Positions 1 to 11,340 of a stretch of 64,000 nt of DNA are shown piece by piece (the first letter of the stretch is position 1; every line of letters begins with the position of its first letter). The notes below the pieces were generated by a model, which worked only from the letters and a program-made list of their open reading frames with translations, did no database searches and was not told the origin of the DNA. Position numbers and translations under genes: made by a program. Source of the stretch: Ditylenchus dipsaci (lineage: Eukaryota; Nematoda; Chromadorea; Rhabditida; Anguinidae); NCBI GenBank assembly GCA_004194705.1, contig SADC01001275.1:1674001-1738000 (forward strand), written 5' to 3'.

Positions 1-780
1 TAGAGAATTAAAAAAATGTCACTGAAATTATGAAAAAAGATATTTCGCAACGGAGTAAAAAGATTTGTAGTGTGAGATACCTGTAAAAGTGACCTTGAAG
101 ATGTTTGAAAGAAACTGTTTAAGAATGTGTGAGCAAATGATGCTTTTTTAAGTAAGGAAAAAATGTTACGCTTACTAAAAAATTTAAATGCTTGGATTTA
201 AACATGGATACATGAAAAAAAATCAAAAAGAAAAAATGTTTAAATTAGATTGCATTGCAAACTAAATAAAAATGCATTGTACAAGGCGACTCGTATTTCT
301 ACTTGTGTTCTGAATTGCACTACAGGGTGCTTCAAAAAAACTCCTTCATTTTCGAAAATCAATTTAAATAAATTTTTAAAAGTATTTATCTACTCATCGC
401 AATGTTTTTTTTATGAAAAATAACTTGATTTATAATTTGCGAAGATTAGATTTAGTTTTTTTTAGAGTCAGAATTTCAAAAGAAATCACATTTAAAACGG
501 TTAAAAATTGGGTAGCTCGCGAAGCCAGCAACAAAAGAGTACATTTGAAGTGTAGGATGTCACGGAATCAAACATTTTTGGATTTAGCTTTAACTAACTT
601 TTAGTTTTTCTCTTCTGTGATAGCTTAAAGGAAAGCCTAGAATCTTGGCAACACATTGGTATATAAAACGTGTGGAGCTGTAAAAAAAGTCAAAAGGTAT
701 CAATCAAATTAATCAAAGAATAACCCAAAATGAATGGTTTTTCGAACAAAAACAGATTTAAGGTGGTGTTTTAGCCTGAA
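1..780. other. AT-rich stretch without recognisable gene
   Basis: No open frame here shows protein-like composition or splice-site support. Near 305-345 is a short CAGGGTGCTTC-type word resembling the ends of Tc1-like repeats elsewhere in the window, but no partner end was found. Confidence 0.5.
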
Positions 781-785
781 ACTTA

Positions 786-1005
786 GCCGGGCAGTTGTTT
801 AAGCGTGCGCTGATAGTGTTGCTGAATAGCCAAGAGCCTAAGCATCATTTTGATACCAAAATTGTACATAAAACAGGAAAAAATGCAGTAAAAAAAGTGT
901 GCACCCACTGGGAATCGAACTTGAGAGTTCAAAATATTCGCTTTTAGATGTGCACTCCCCTTTAAGGTAAGGTCAATTTTTTTTTCAGAAAACGAATTTG
1001 CGTGT
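786..1005 (-). repeat. Dispersed repeat with a tRNA-like B-box (copy 1)
   Basis: Read on the minus strand, this contains a block ending in AGTTCGATTCCCAGTGGGTG, close to the RNA polymerase III B-box and tRNA acceptor arm. The same block and its flank (a word with CACTATCAGCGCACG) recur at 42,108-42,280, and a shorter copy lies at 43,728-43,800. I could not find a matching A-box half, so this is called a dispersed repeat with a tRNA-like 3' part rather than a tRNA gene. Confidence 0.5.
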
Positions 1006-1401
1006 CTCGTTGCGCAGCGGTCATGCTTTCTTGCAATTTTAGTATATGCCCATTTGGAATGAACATGTTGACAAATAGATACAGTCAAAACATTAACGAC
1101 CGGCCAACCGCTGTTCTTATACTGGGGTTCGAATGAATGGAAAACCAATGAACCAAGAGCAAGAGACCTAAAAGGGTGTCTTTATACAGATTAACCTATT
1201 CAAGAAAGTGTAAGTGGAGGTGTATCATACTCTTACGTAGCCACAAGGGTTTACATTATATACTTCAATGCGCTTTATGAATAAATAAACTTATTTTGAG
1301 AAAAACTAATAAGCATAAAAAATTTCTTCGGATAACTAAAAACTAAGCCGCGAAAATAGTCAGCAGTGACTTAAATAAAAGAATGAACCCTTACAGCATA
1401 T

Positions 1402-1487
1402 GTCTCCATGGCCTAGTGGATAAGGCGTCTGACTTCTACCACATTGCTAGTAATCAGAAGATCGTGGGTTCGACCCCCACTGGAGAC
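1402..1487 (+). tRNA. tRNA-Arg (anticodon TCT), with intron
   Basis: The 86-nt sequence folds as a full cloverleaf. The acceptor arm is GTCTCCA/TGGAGAC, the D arm GCCTAGTGGATAAGGC, the anticodon stem TCTGA/TCAGA, and the T arm GTGGGTTCGACCCCCAC. The anticodon TCT is at 1435-1437. About 14 nt of extra sequence follow one base 3' of the anticodon, the canonical place for a nuclear tRNA intron, which leaves a mature tRNA of about 72 nt. Two nearly identical genes, differing mainly in the intron, lie at 49,479 (+) and 50,547 (-). Confidence 0.95.
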
Positions 1488-1754
1488 TAAACATTTTTAA
1501 AAAAACGCACACAAAATATTGGAAATATTTAATTTGAAGATGATGTTAGTTAGTCGAAGCCACTTACAGAGTGACACAAAAAACAGCCACAGTTTTGGAA
1601 ATTTATTAAATCGTGTTTTTATTTCATTTATTTTTGATTGTGTTTATTTGAAGAGTGGCCAATCTCTTTGTTTTTAGGAAGAAATTATCAAGAGTCTTGC
1701 CTATGCCCAGGGATGAGAATTTGGTCTTATATAGGACTATTTATGGTCTAAAAA

Positions 1755-1860
1755 GGTCCTACTGATAGTATGGTCCTATATAGGACTATGGTCCTACATA
1801 GGACTATAGTCCTATATAGGACTATAGTCCTACATAGGACTATAGTCCTATTAGGACATT
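1755..1860. repeat. TATAGGACTA palindromic tandem repeat
   Basis: A run of near-perfect units of the self-complementary type TATAGGACTATAGTCC. Inverted or diverged arrays of the same unit are at 3,085-3,190 and 3,660-3,830. Confidence 0.8.
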
Positions 1861-2699
1861 TTTCATTTTTGGTGGGTTTTAGTCATTTATATGCAAAACT
1901 GTTGGATTACACGTCGGATTCATGTTCAGCGTGGTCGATTTGCTTCTAAAACCACTATTTCAGCTGGAACTCACTGTGAATATGAAATTCCACTCAAGAA
2001 AAAAAATTCAAATTGAAATTTTCGATTTTTTCAAATTTGAATTCGACAGTGTCTTTTGAACTTTAAGAGCAGTTTTTCAAGCAAATCGACCATGTTGAAC
2101 AACAATCCGTCAAGAAAAGCTGTCTAAAAATGCAAAACCAGAAAATTTCAGATCTAGAGGTCCATGTGACCATCCTGCATTTTTAGACAGCTTTTCATGA
2201 TGGATTCGTGTTCGGAATGGTCGTAGGTCATTTTTTCCGTCATTCATTTTTCTCCGTGATCATTTTTTCGTGCTCAATTTTCCGTCGGTTCATTTTTCCG
2301 TTGGTCAGGGTTTACAGATGTCCTGATTTATCAGGAATTCCTGATTTTTCAATCCAAATCCTGATTTTCGATCGCCAAAAAATCAGGGATTACCTGATTT
2401 TTGGATATTTTTTTGTTCAAAATCCTGATTTTTAGAGGTTTTATCGTTCAAAATTTTGATTTTGCGTTTTTTCATCTGTGAACCCTGCCGTTGTTCGTTT
2501 TTTCATAGGATATTGTTGCGTTTAATTTTAGTTTTTTTTCGATGTGATCGACGCGTTCTCTCGGTATGTTTGGGTGTCACAAACTTAAATTTTTCAACTG
2601 ATCAAAGCTACCTAAATCTTAAATATGTTATATAACTCAAAGAGTTATTTAGTAAGCTGCATTTAGGTTTCACACTTAAATTATTTGTCTGAGGACTGC

Positions 2700-2960
2700 T
2701 AGATACCGAACCTGGGCTCCCCACTGGATACTCTCACTTGGGTACCTCTCTCCTGCGTTGCTCCCTCCTGTGTACTACCACATGGGTACCACTACGTGAG
2801 TACCCCACCGGCTACTTTCCTCCTGGGTACTCCCCGTATAGCTAGCCCTCACTGAGTAACACTACCTAACTGCTATCAATTAGGTACCTCCACTTGGTCT
2901 ACCAACTGCTCAACCACAGGATTGAGCACCTGAGTGATGATGGTGAATCGCGACCGCTGA
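2700..2960. repeat. GGGTAC-type minisatellite
   Basis: Imperfect units of about 15-20 bp of the form CTGGGTACC followed by pyrimidines. The same family occurs at 14,563-14,755, where it abuts the Helitron helicase remnant. Confidence 0.65.
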
Positions 2961-3884
2961 GCGTGTAACTGCTGAGGGTGAAGCCTCTGTGACTATACGA
3001 TACTAGCGAAGTGAAATTTCATAAGAAGTATTATCACAGTTTTGCATATAAATGACTAAAAACCCACCAAAAATGATAAATGTCCTAATAGGACTATAGT
3101 CCTATGTAGGACCATAGTCCTAAAATAGGACCATACTATCAGTAGGACCTTTTTAGGACCATAAATAGTCCTATATAGGACCAAATTCTCATCCCTGTGC
3201 ATAGGCAAGACTGTTGATAATTTCTTCCTAAAAACAAAGAGATTGGCCACTCTTTAAATAAACACAATCAAAAATGAATGACGGAAAAAATGACCTACGA
3301 CCATTCCGAACACGAATCCATCATGAAAAGCTGTCTAAAATGCAGGATTGTCACATGGACCTCTAGATCTGAAATTTTCTGGTTTTGCATTTTTAGACAG
3401 CTTTTCTTGACGGATTGTTGTTCAACATGGTCGATTTGCTTGAAAAACTGCTCTTAAAGTTCAAAAGACACTGTCGAATTTCAAATTTGAAAAAATCGAA
3501 AATTTCAATTTGAATTTTTTTCTTGAGTGGAATTTATATTCACAGTGAGTTCCAGCTGAAATAGTGGTTTTAGAAGCAAATCGACCACGCTGAACATAAA
3601 TCCGACGTGTAATCCAACAGTTTTGCATATAAATGACTAAAAACCACCAAAAATGATAAATGTCCTGATAGGACTATAGTCTATGTGGGACTATAGTCAT
3701 ATATAGGACTATGTCCTAATAGTACTTTAGTCCTAAATAGGACTACAGTACTATTAGGACATAGTCCTAAATAGGACCATACTATCAGTAGGACTTTTTT
3801 AGGACCATAAATAGTCTAAATAGTCCTACAGATCAAATAGTCGACCACTAGGTGAATTTCGGCAAAATTTTCGCTTTTTTCCAC

Positions 3885-4030
3885 CGGTTGATGGAAAATT
3901 TTTGGTAAGCAACCGCCAGATCCACCATCAACCGGTTGATTGATTTCTGGTTGATCAACCGGTCGATTGTGACTTTTTGCTTATCAACTGTCACATTAAC
4001 CATCAACCGGTTGATTGATTTCCGGCTGCT
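3885..4030. repeat. CAACCGGTTGAT palindrome cluster
   Basis: Several copies of the palindromic word CAACCGGTTGAT with related spacers, adjacent to the composite foldback. No gene. Confidence 0.6.
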
Positions 4031-4528
4031 TTAAAAGTGTACTCTTACCGATGAAACTTACTGCTCAGACACTCACGAAATACCAAAACTTGCATATTTC
4101 GACACATACATTGAAAGCCACCCTAATATACGCTGGCTAGTCAGCGCCTAAGGCTTCGCCTAGCCAAAAAAGTTGATTGCATATGAGGGACCGCCCGAAG
4201 TAAACAAGTGCCCAAAAATACAAAAAATACATCAGAGAGTCTTTTTGCCAGCTCAGCAAGATAAATCTAATTAATCACCCGAACATGACCCTAAAATTCC
4301 TTGAAATGACCATCTACCACTGAAGGATAGGAGTTAATTTTTTTGGCAAAGTTCAAAATTTTTTATTCAGAAAGCGTCTAGAAATGCTCCTTTTATCTTG
4401 TTGAGCAAAAAATGAGTTTTGGAGGTGATTTCGGGTCACTTTTCAAAAAATCCGAGTATGGGGGGACTTTAACAGTACCTCTCCCAGTTAGCTTAGAGGA
4501 GGGGAAAAGCCGTTTAGGTTTGAAAATT

Positions 4529-4605
4529 CGACCTCGGTGGCGCAGTGGGTAAGCTTTTGTGTTTTTCGGCGCAAAATAATGCGCAGCTTCGATCACACCT
4601 AGGGC
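4529..4605 (+). repeat. tRNA-like (SINE-head-like) sequence
   Basis: An A-box match TGGCGCAGTGGG (4,538-4,549) is followed about 37 nt later by GCTTCGATCACACC (4,586-4,599), a B-box-like word. The acceptor ends do not pair well, so it is not a functional tRNA. It looks like a tRNA-derived SINE head or an old tRNA pseudogene duplicated with the foldback. Confidence 0.45.
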
Positions 4606-5513
4606 ACGCTTTTTACTTTGACTTTGTCGATCAACGTCTAAGGGTAATTGGGATCGCTGATTCGAATTCGGCGCTAAAAAAGACGAATTACCCGTACACA
4701 TTGTAAAAACAAAAAAAGCGTGCCCTAGGTGGAAACGATCCTGCGCACCACTTCGAACCTTAAAAGAGAAGTTTTGTAATTTTGTCCTTGTATCAAGGGC
4801 ACTTCGACCCTCGGAAAATTTGACATTGATTGTTTGGGCTAAAAAGAAAGCTTGCGATGTGATGAGTATTACAACACCAAATTCGACCAATTTTTGTTGA
4901 TAATTCACTGAGCTGTGGCCTCCGGAAGTTTGGTGCTCACCAAAACCAACACATTTTTTAAAACAATTCATACTTAATAAAAAATCTGATAATGTACACT
5001 TCTTCAAAAGCTTATTCGACGCAGAATGAGTTGTTTTTTTACTAACGAGCACAATAACTCTACAATCTGTCGTGAATTTCGGTAGAAAGAAGTGTTTTTT
5101 TCAGAAAATCCGTATTTTTTTAGCACCAGTTTTTGGCAATAAAATCGCCATAAAAATCGGAAATAGGTCTGCACCCTCCTAATTTTTAGTGCATCAAAAA
5201 GAAAAATTAAGTCTGCATCTTCCTAAAAAAATTCGAAAAAAGCGGGGTGAAGTAAGACTAAAATAGCCTTTGAGTTCTCTAGTCATCCTAACTTTTTTCA
5301 GTTTTTGACGTAAAACTTTTTTTTCGCTCAGCAAACACTTAATTCTGACACCGGATTCGTGCTCAGCGTACCCGATTTGCATGTGAAATTGCTCTTACAC
5401 GTCAAAATTTACTCTCATATTTCCAATTCCTCTCAAGACAATAAATATTCAAATAAGTCATACTTATTTAATTTAAACATTGTTCTTCTGCTCGTTATAA
5501 AAAGCGGGCAGCG

Positions 5514-5655
5514 AACAATTGCGCAAATTCAGATTGCTCATGTTCGAATTGAGCAAAAACCATTGACACTATCCGGCAAATATTTGCCGAATAACGCAAT
5601 GATTTTGCGCAATTGAACATGCGCAATCTGAATTTGCGCAATCGTTCGCTGCCCG
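5514..5655. mobile_element. Palindromic MITE (CGGGCAGCGAAC ends)
   Basis: The two halves are near-perfect inverted copies beginning CGGGCAGCGAACRATTGCGC and meeting at a small central palindrome with CGGCAAATATTTGCCG. About 142 bp, non-coding, nested inside the spacer of the larger foldback. Confidence 0.75.
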
Positions 5656-5999
5656 AAAAAGCAACTCATTCTGCGTCGAATAAGCTTTTGAAGAAGTGTA
5701 CATTATCAGATTTTTATTAAGTATGAATTGTTTTAAAAAATGTGTTGGTTTTGGTGAGCACCAAACTTCCGGAGCCACAGCTCAGTGAATTATCAACAAA
5801 ATTGGTCGAATTTGGTGTTGTCATACTCATCACATCGTAAGCTTTCGTCTAAGCTCGTCTAAATGTCCAATTTTGTGAGGGGTGCGACCCAGGTACAAAA
5901 TTACAAAACTTCTCTTTTAAAACACAAGCGGTTATCCACTACGCCACCGAGGCCGAACTTTCAAACCTAAACGGCTTTTCCCATCTTTTAAGTAATGTC

Positions 6000-8240
6000 A
6001 TCGATTTGCCTGGGAAAATCGATGGGCAAGGAGCTACTTACGCAAATTTTTTAAAAGTGTGACTGTCTTTAAGTGTATTTACCTTGTAAAAACGCTATTA
6101 AACGACTGTGATTAAGATTAAACGACTGTGCTCTATTCTACAGTCGACACTCTATATAGTGTACACCTGAAGAAGATTTGGTTGCCTAATCTAAATTTAA
6201 GGCGAACAGAATCTCGATACAATGTACGACGCTACTGTCATGAAAACCATCCCGCCCCCCTAAAGCTACTGTAATATACCTACTGTAATAAATTTTCCAT
6301 TTGCATTCCTTATTTGCATTTTTATTTAATTATTCTTCCATTTTTCTCATTGCACTTTTATTTCATTCCGTTTTTGTTCAAATGCATACTCCAAAGAAAC
6401 GGCGGGCTATAACGTTTAACAAACGATTTATTAGACAAAAAATAATGAAAACTTGAAAATTCATAATTTTTTCTTCAAATTGTTGTGGACTCTCTTTTAA
6501 TTTCTTTCTAATTTTTTCGGCTAAAAATTAATCCCACTACAGCCCTTATTCCCTTTAAAATTCAAAAGGCGTCAATTTAAATTTTTCAAATTTTGACTAA
6601 AAAACCATGATACCCCTGTGGTTCGAAAATTTTTTTGCTCAGAATCGAAAAAACGCGCGGCTTTATCATGAAATCGGGGTCAAGAAATACGAATATGATG
6701 CTATCTCCACCTGATCACTCCCCGTGGGGGGGGGGATTCGTCACTGCAACCGGAGGAACTTCGATGAGATTTTTTTTCTGCGTATAGCGGCCTAAGTTCC
6801 TGACAAATCAGGTTTCACAGCTCTGAAGGTTTACAAAATGTGGTACAAGGGTCATTCAAAATTTAAAAAAACACCTCGATACCTATATCATGGTTTTAAT
6901 AGCCGACCCTTGGGTTGTAGGTCATTCCTAATTTTTTTTTTGGCTTTCAGAGCTGGGTAGCGAGATTCATAAGGAACTTGGGCACGCTTTACAAGAAAAC
7001 GCGCATAAAAAACTATCAAAATTACCCCAGGTCATAGTCAGGGTTTCTCTCTTGTAAGCAGAAAAAAAGGTCTAGGGCGTGATTTTATGTCATTTTTCAA
7101 AAATAGGGGGTTTCTAAATCAGTTCAAGCTAAGTCATAAGTTTCACGTTTTTTCCTTCATCAGCCCTGTCAATTTTTTTGTAACTTTTATCAATTAAGTT
7201 TAGCGCAGGGCTTCGAATCGTTTTTTTTTAAAAGATTTGTCCTTTTTTGGCACCTCAAATCTTTTTATTTTTGAAAATTTAGTCAAATCTTTTTTTTTTC
7301 GCTTCAAAATGGCAACAAGCATTGGATAAAATGACCCTTTTACTTCAAAACAGTCAAAATGTCCTTTTTTACTCAAATGTCCTTTTTTGAAATTTTTTAT
7401 TCGAAACGCTGGTTTAGCGCCAAGTCGGAGCATTTCTTTTTTGCTTGCTTTTCTGTCAATTTTCTAGCCTTAAGCTTTCTAAGTGAATAAAAAGCAAGCA
7501 ACAATAATGAATGCTTTGACTGGGTGCTGAACTCACTTTGCTCTACTCTGCTTTTAATTCCTCTAAATCTCAACTAACTACAGAAAGGTAGCTCATTTTT
7601 TTGATAAAAAAATTATATCGCACTTGCACATAATTGACTCAAGAAACTAACACAAATTTTTAGAATTACTAATTACAAACAATATTTATTATTATTCACA
7701 CTTGTAATTCATTGTTTGAAATTTTGTCTATTTTTATAATTTTTTTCTATAAATGTTTTTCTTTTAACTAATGCTATTTAGTTTTTGGTTGACTAATTAT
7801 CGTGGTTCATAATAAAGCAGTAAGAAGTAGTGTTATTGATTTCAAACATAATTATTAATAACTTAATTTCTAACTTTTTCGTTCATTTCTAAATGTCTTG
7901 ACATATTCAAGAAAGACCAACCAGTGTTTTGAATATTTTCTTATAAGGCTATTTTTTACCTAAATTTTTTGCTAGGATGAAATGTATGGCAAGAAAGACG
8001 CAAAGTGGCTGTGTTACTGTGGCATACATGTCCAGGTAGGCATTTACAGAATGGTTCAAAAGTACTGTAGCATTTTGCAATTGCAACTTACATTGCAATC
8101 ACATTATATCAAATAACCTGTATTGGCGTTTCCATGAATTCTCCTCCTCAAAATTGACAAAATGTGCCTATTTTAGAAGGCACCAAAAGCTTACGATAAT
8201 TGAAAAGAAAAAGCCGAGCAATAAATTTAGGACCTTCATA
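6000..8240. other. No gene recognised
   Basis: AT-rich sequence with scattered CCCCCC/GGGGGG tracts (6,250; 6,725). Open frames, including one at 7,200-7,433 on the minus strand that is mostly Lys/Phe, are low-complexity and not supported as coding. Confidence 0.5.
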
Positions 8241-8242
8241 TA

Positions 8243-8940
8243 CAGTAGCGAGCCAAAAATCGAACACCTATGAATTTCTGCGAAATCGAAGTTGAATTGA
8301 AAATAAGCAACCTTTCGAAACTCTTTGTATATATAACAAATAGCAAAATTGTACCATTTTTACTCCTCTTTCAAACGATATGTAAGATTTTTCTGGATTT
8401 AGTAGTTTGGTTATAAGAAATGACATTTTTTCACGGAAAGGTTGAAGTTGAAAGACCTAAAACCCCCTTTTTACATTATTTTAAGCCATTTTTTAGGTCT
8501 TTCAACTTTAACCTTAGCGTATCTCATCGCTGGGTCATCCTAAAACGACAATCGACATATCATTCTGTAGAGAAATCACCAAACTTCAAAAATCCAAAAT
8601 GAAAGTTAGACCTACCAAATTACAGCTAAGAAGCAGGAGTTTCAGACCATGACAAAAAAAAGTCACATGAATAATGAAAAGAAGATCCTAACACCTACAT
8701 AGAGAAAGTGTTCGAGTTTTTTGACCGTCTCGAGAAATGATTACTTGTTAATTTTATGTCATTTATTATAACCAAACCACTAAATCCAGAAAAATCTTAT
8801 ATATCGTTTGAAAAAGAAGTAAAAATGGTACAATTTTGCTATTTGTTATATCTACAAAAAGTTTCGAAAGGTTGCTTATTTTTCAATTCAACTTCGATTT
8901 CGCAGCAATTCATAGGTGTTCGATTTTTTGCTCGCTACTG
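8243..8940. mobile_element. Tc1/mariner-type inverted-repeat element with TA duplication
   Basis: The ends read CAGTAGCGAGC... and ...GCTCGCTACTG, flanked by TA on both sides (8,241-8,242 and 8,941-8,942). The terminal inverted repeats are about 175 bp and highly similar. The 698-bp element has no transposase; the interior is non-coding. The TA target duplication and CAGT-type termini place it with Tc1/mariner-derived non-autonomous elements. Confidence 0.85.
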
Positions 8941-9392
8941 TAAAGAATGGTCCAAGATCTTTATAGAATAGACACCAAAAGGATAACAGAAGGAACTGGA
9001 ATTTGTATGAAAACTATAGACTATAGAAGCACCAAGAAGTTATAACATGCAGTAAGGCAAGCGATATTAACTGAAAGCAATTCTATGTGCAAGCAAGTAC
9101 AGAGGCATCGTGGCGAGAAGAACGTCGTGGCGAAAAGAAAATAATGCAGACAAAAGTTGGGCTGAAAATGAGAACGAAAGAGAAGATAACTCGGGCAAAA
9201 GCACAAAATGCACAAAAATAAAAAAGCACAAAAATGACAGAAAGGACAGAGAAGAGGGCTGAAATTATTAACTGAAGGCTGAAAATGATATTTAACCGAA
9301 AACTCGCCTACGACAGCACCGTAGTAACAAGTAACCTAAATGAAATTGGATGTTGAATGAGAAAAAAATTAAATACAGTTATTTTGGTTGTA

Positions 9393-10104
9393 CAGGGTGC
9401 GGCATTCCTGTATACCACATTTGTTTGCTCATAACTTTTTGAATTCGTGGAATTTTGGCGCGATCTTTTTTTTTGTTCGAAAGAAGACATTGTGCGCAAT
9501 CGTTTAATTATAAAATTGTCAATTTTATAACTGCGCTATCAGTTTTGGTGGCTCGTGAAACTTTTGCTTCATTTTTTCTTGTTTTTCAGCCACGGTCTAC
9601 ACGATACAGCAAAAAGTTTGGACACTGATCTATTACGGAAGAAATGGCTTGAGAATATCGAAAAAAGTTCGGAAGACGACCTTCGGGAGACGGGTAAAGA
9701 CAATCAAGGATCGGTGGCAGAAAATCTTCGAAACCGGCAGCCTCAACAACAGGAAGAAGACAATGCCAAAGCTTGCTAATTTTTTTTGCGTGTCTTTCTT
9801 TTAGGTGGGTTCGAACAAAGCTGAAAGAAAAAGAAGAAGTGATTGCCCAATTGACCAAAGCGTTGAGCGGGCATATGGAAATTTTGAGGGAATGAAAATT
9901 TGAAATTTTCGAGATTTTTTGAACTTTGCTGTTATTTCTGTCTGATGTTTTCTGGTGTGTTGAATAAAGTGTTATTATGAATGTTTGGTACCAAACGGTT
10001 TGCGCACAATGTTTTCTTCAAACAAAAAAAGATTGCGCCGAAATTTCACGAATTCAAAAAGTTATGCGCAAAACAAATGTGGTATACAAGAATGCCGCAC
10101 CCTG
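9393..10104 (+). mobile_element. Tc1/mariner-type element with an HTH-like fragment
   Basis: The termini CAGGGTGCGGCATTC and GAATGCCGCACCCTG are flanked by TA (9,391-9,392; 10,105-10,106). The inverted repeats extend about 110 bp and include the word GGTATACA and the GCGCAAA/TTTGCGC region. Total length is 712 bp, too short for a full transposase. The middle contains a short region resembling the N-terminal helix-turn-helix of Tc1/mariner-like transposases (separate entry). Confidence 0.8.
9590..9894 (+). pseudogene. Transposase HTH-domain remnant
   Basis: After a splice-acceptor-like TTTTTCAG, one frame (from 9,590) reads a basic stretch including QQKVWTLIYYGRNG and, 30 residues on, a segment RWQKIFETGSLNNRKK. 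The latter follows the pattern of the second helix and turn in transposase helix-turn-helix domains of the [W/F]xxxFxxTGSxxxxxR type. That frame closes near 9,805 (minus a possible intron). A second short coding-like tail follows TTTCTTTTAG at 9,804, containing VIAQLTKALSGHMEILRE and ending at a TGA (9,892-9,894). Either this is a deletion derivative of a transposase or a small two-exon protein. No catalytic DDE region is present. Confidence 0.4.
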
Positions 10105-10106
10105 TA

Positions 10107-11095
10107 TTTCGTCGCTTTTGGGAATATCATTAATCAAAGTTTTAATTTTATGCTCTTTAGTGGTCCGTCTTAGTCTGATTATATATGCTATTGGCACAAC
10201 AATATATGTGCTTATTGTTTCATTTTTCTACTCTATTGTGTACCGAGCCTACAAATTTGTGAAAGAAAATAGTCAAGTGACTAGTCTCAGGATGTAACTT
10301 CAACTCTAATAATTCGTACTATGTTTTTGTTAATCATTAGATAATAAATCAGATATAGTGAAAATTACCCAATAAAAAGCTTTGCAAAACTCACGCTTTT
10401 AGTCTTAAAAATTATGGCACGGTCAATGTTAACTCCAGAAAATATTTAAAATGGATATACTCGATGTCTTTAAACATGAGGTAACACTGATTTTGTGTGA
10501 GTTTGTTTGCCTTGTTGTGGACATAATTTTTTTAAATTTTTAGAGCTTTTAGTCTTTTATTTTAACTTTCCATAAAAAAGCATCTTGAACAGCTATATTT
10601 ATGTTATAATTATGTAAAATAATGGACAATCACGGAAATGACCAAAAGCACAATAACTCAAACCAAAACAAAAATGTAAATTGAACGTATATTTGCATTT
10701 TGTGCTTTAGAAAATTTTTAAGAGAAATTAAAGAAACCTGGAAATTTGACTAAAAAGCCGCGCGCTTAAATAGTGAAATTATTGTCATCTGCAAAACAGC
10801 ATGTGAAATCGAAATTCCTGGCGATTTTAAAACTATAATGACGTATCACATTTAACAAACTTATTCGAAAATCATGGTAAAAAAATTTACCCTGGAAACT
10901 ACTCAGCACTGAGATTGTCCGGGCTAGTTCGACCCTTTACACTTTTTTGAATCATGTTCATTTGTAACTGAAGTTCTCTACTTTTCACCATTCCAAAATC
11001 AGCTCGAAACTAAGTTTGAAGCCCGAAAAAAAGTTGTCCGCATCCCGACCAAAAGACGCTTTGGTAAATATAGATTTTCCATGCTCAACAAAGCA
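10107..11095. other. No gene recognised
   Basis: An open frame crosses the right end of the preceding element into this stretch (to about 10,297), encoding a hydrophobic tail. It begins inside the terminal repeat and lacks support. The remainder is AT-rich. Confidence 0.5.
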
Positions 11096-11265
11096 AAATA
11101 TTGTTATTGAGGATAGTATTGTTATTAGGTCAGTTACATGTTATTGAGAGATTAAGCTATATTGTAGGGAGATTAGGCCTGTTCGTGCATATCATCAACC
11201 CATCCACATCAACAAACAGTTCATAGCACACAGTTTAATACCTTAACAAACAAGTCTTGTGTCCA

Positions 11266-11272
11266 TATAAAA
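11266..11272 (+). promoter_or_regulatory. TATA box of the cysteine-rich secreted protein gene (copy 1)
   Basis: TATAAAA lies about 70 bp upstream of the ATG at 11,341, leaving room for a TSS around 11,295 and a short leader. The identical box is at 26,067-26,073 on the minus strand in copy 2. Confidence 0.6.
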
Positions 11273-11340
11273 AGAGAGCCCGATTCTCCAATCTTCATTC
11301 AAGCAATTGTTCTTGCATCGTCCTCGAAGCCGAAGTAAGA

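Larger units (their letters stand above)
1628..3830. repeat. Composite foldback repeat
   Basis: Block A (about 1,640-1,900) reappears inverted at 3,043-3,262 and again, degenerate, at 3,615-3,830. Block B (about 1,893-2,250) reappears inverted at 3,275-3,640. The right side is therefore A'-B'-A''. The blocks carry the TATAGGACTA array and several copies of the GTTCAGCGTGGTCGATTTGC word. A short TGATTTTTC-rich unit (2,310-2,470) and a GGGTAC minisatellite (2,700-2,960) lie in the spacer. No coding sequence was seen. Confidence 0.75.
4395..5990. repeat. Foldback element with tRNA-like arms
   Basis: The segment around 4,510-5,045 recurs inverted at about 5,660-5,985. Both arms include a tRNA-like A-box (TGGCGCAGTGGG on the left, its partner at 5,938-5,960) and a block with GAAGAAGTGTACATTATCAG. 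A separate palindromic element (5,514-5,655) sits in the spacer. Long open frames on the minus strand here follow from the repeat and have no protein-like features. Confidence 0.7.

Noticed and set aside
783..1148. 121-residue open frame on the minus strand
   Set aside because: It runs through the tRNA-like dispersed repeat, has no domain, and other copies of the repeat do not keep the frame.
4393..5052. 219-residue open frame on the minus strand
   Set aside because: Lies wholly within one arm of a foldback that contains tRNA-like sequence. The other arm does not conserve the frame and the composition is not protein-like.
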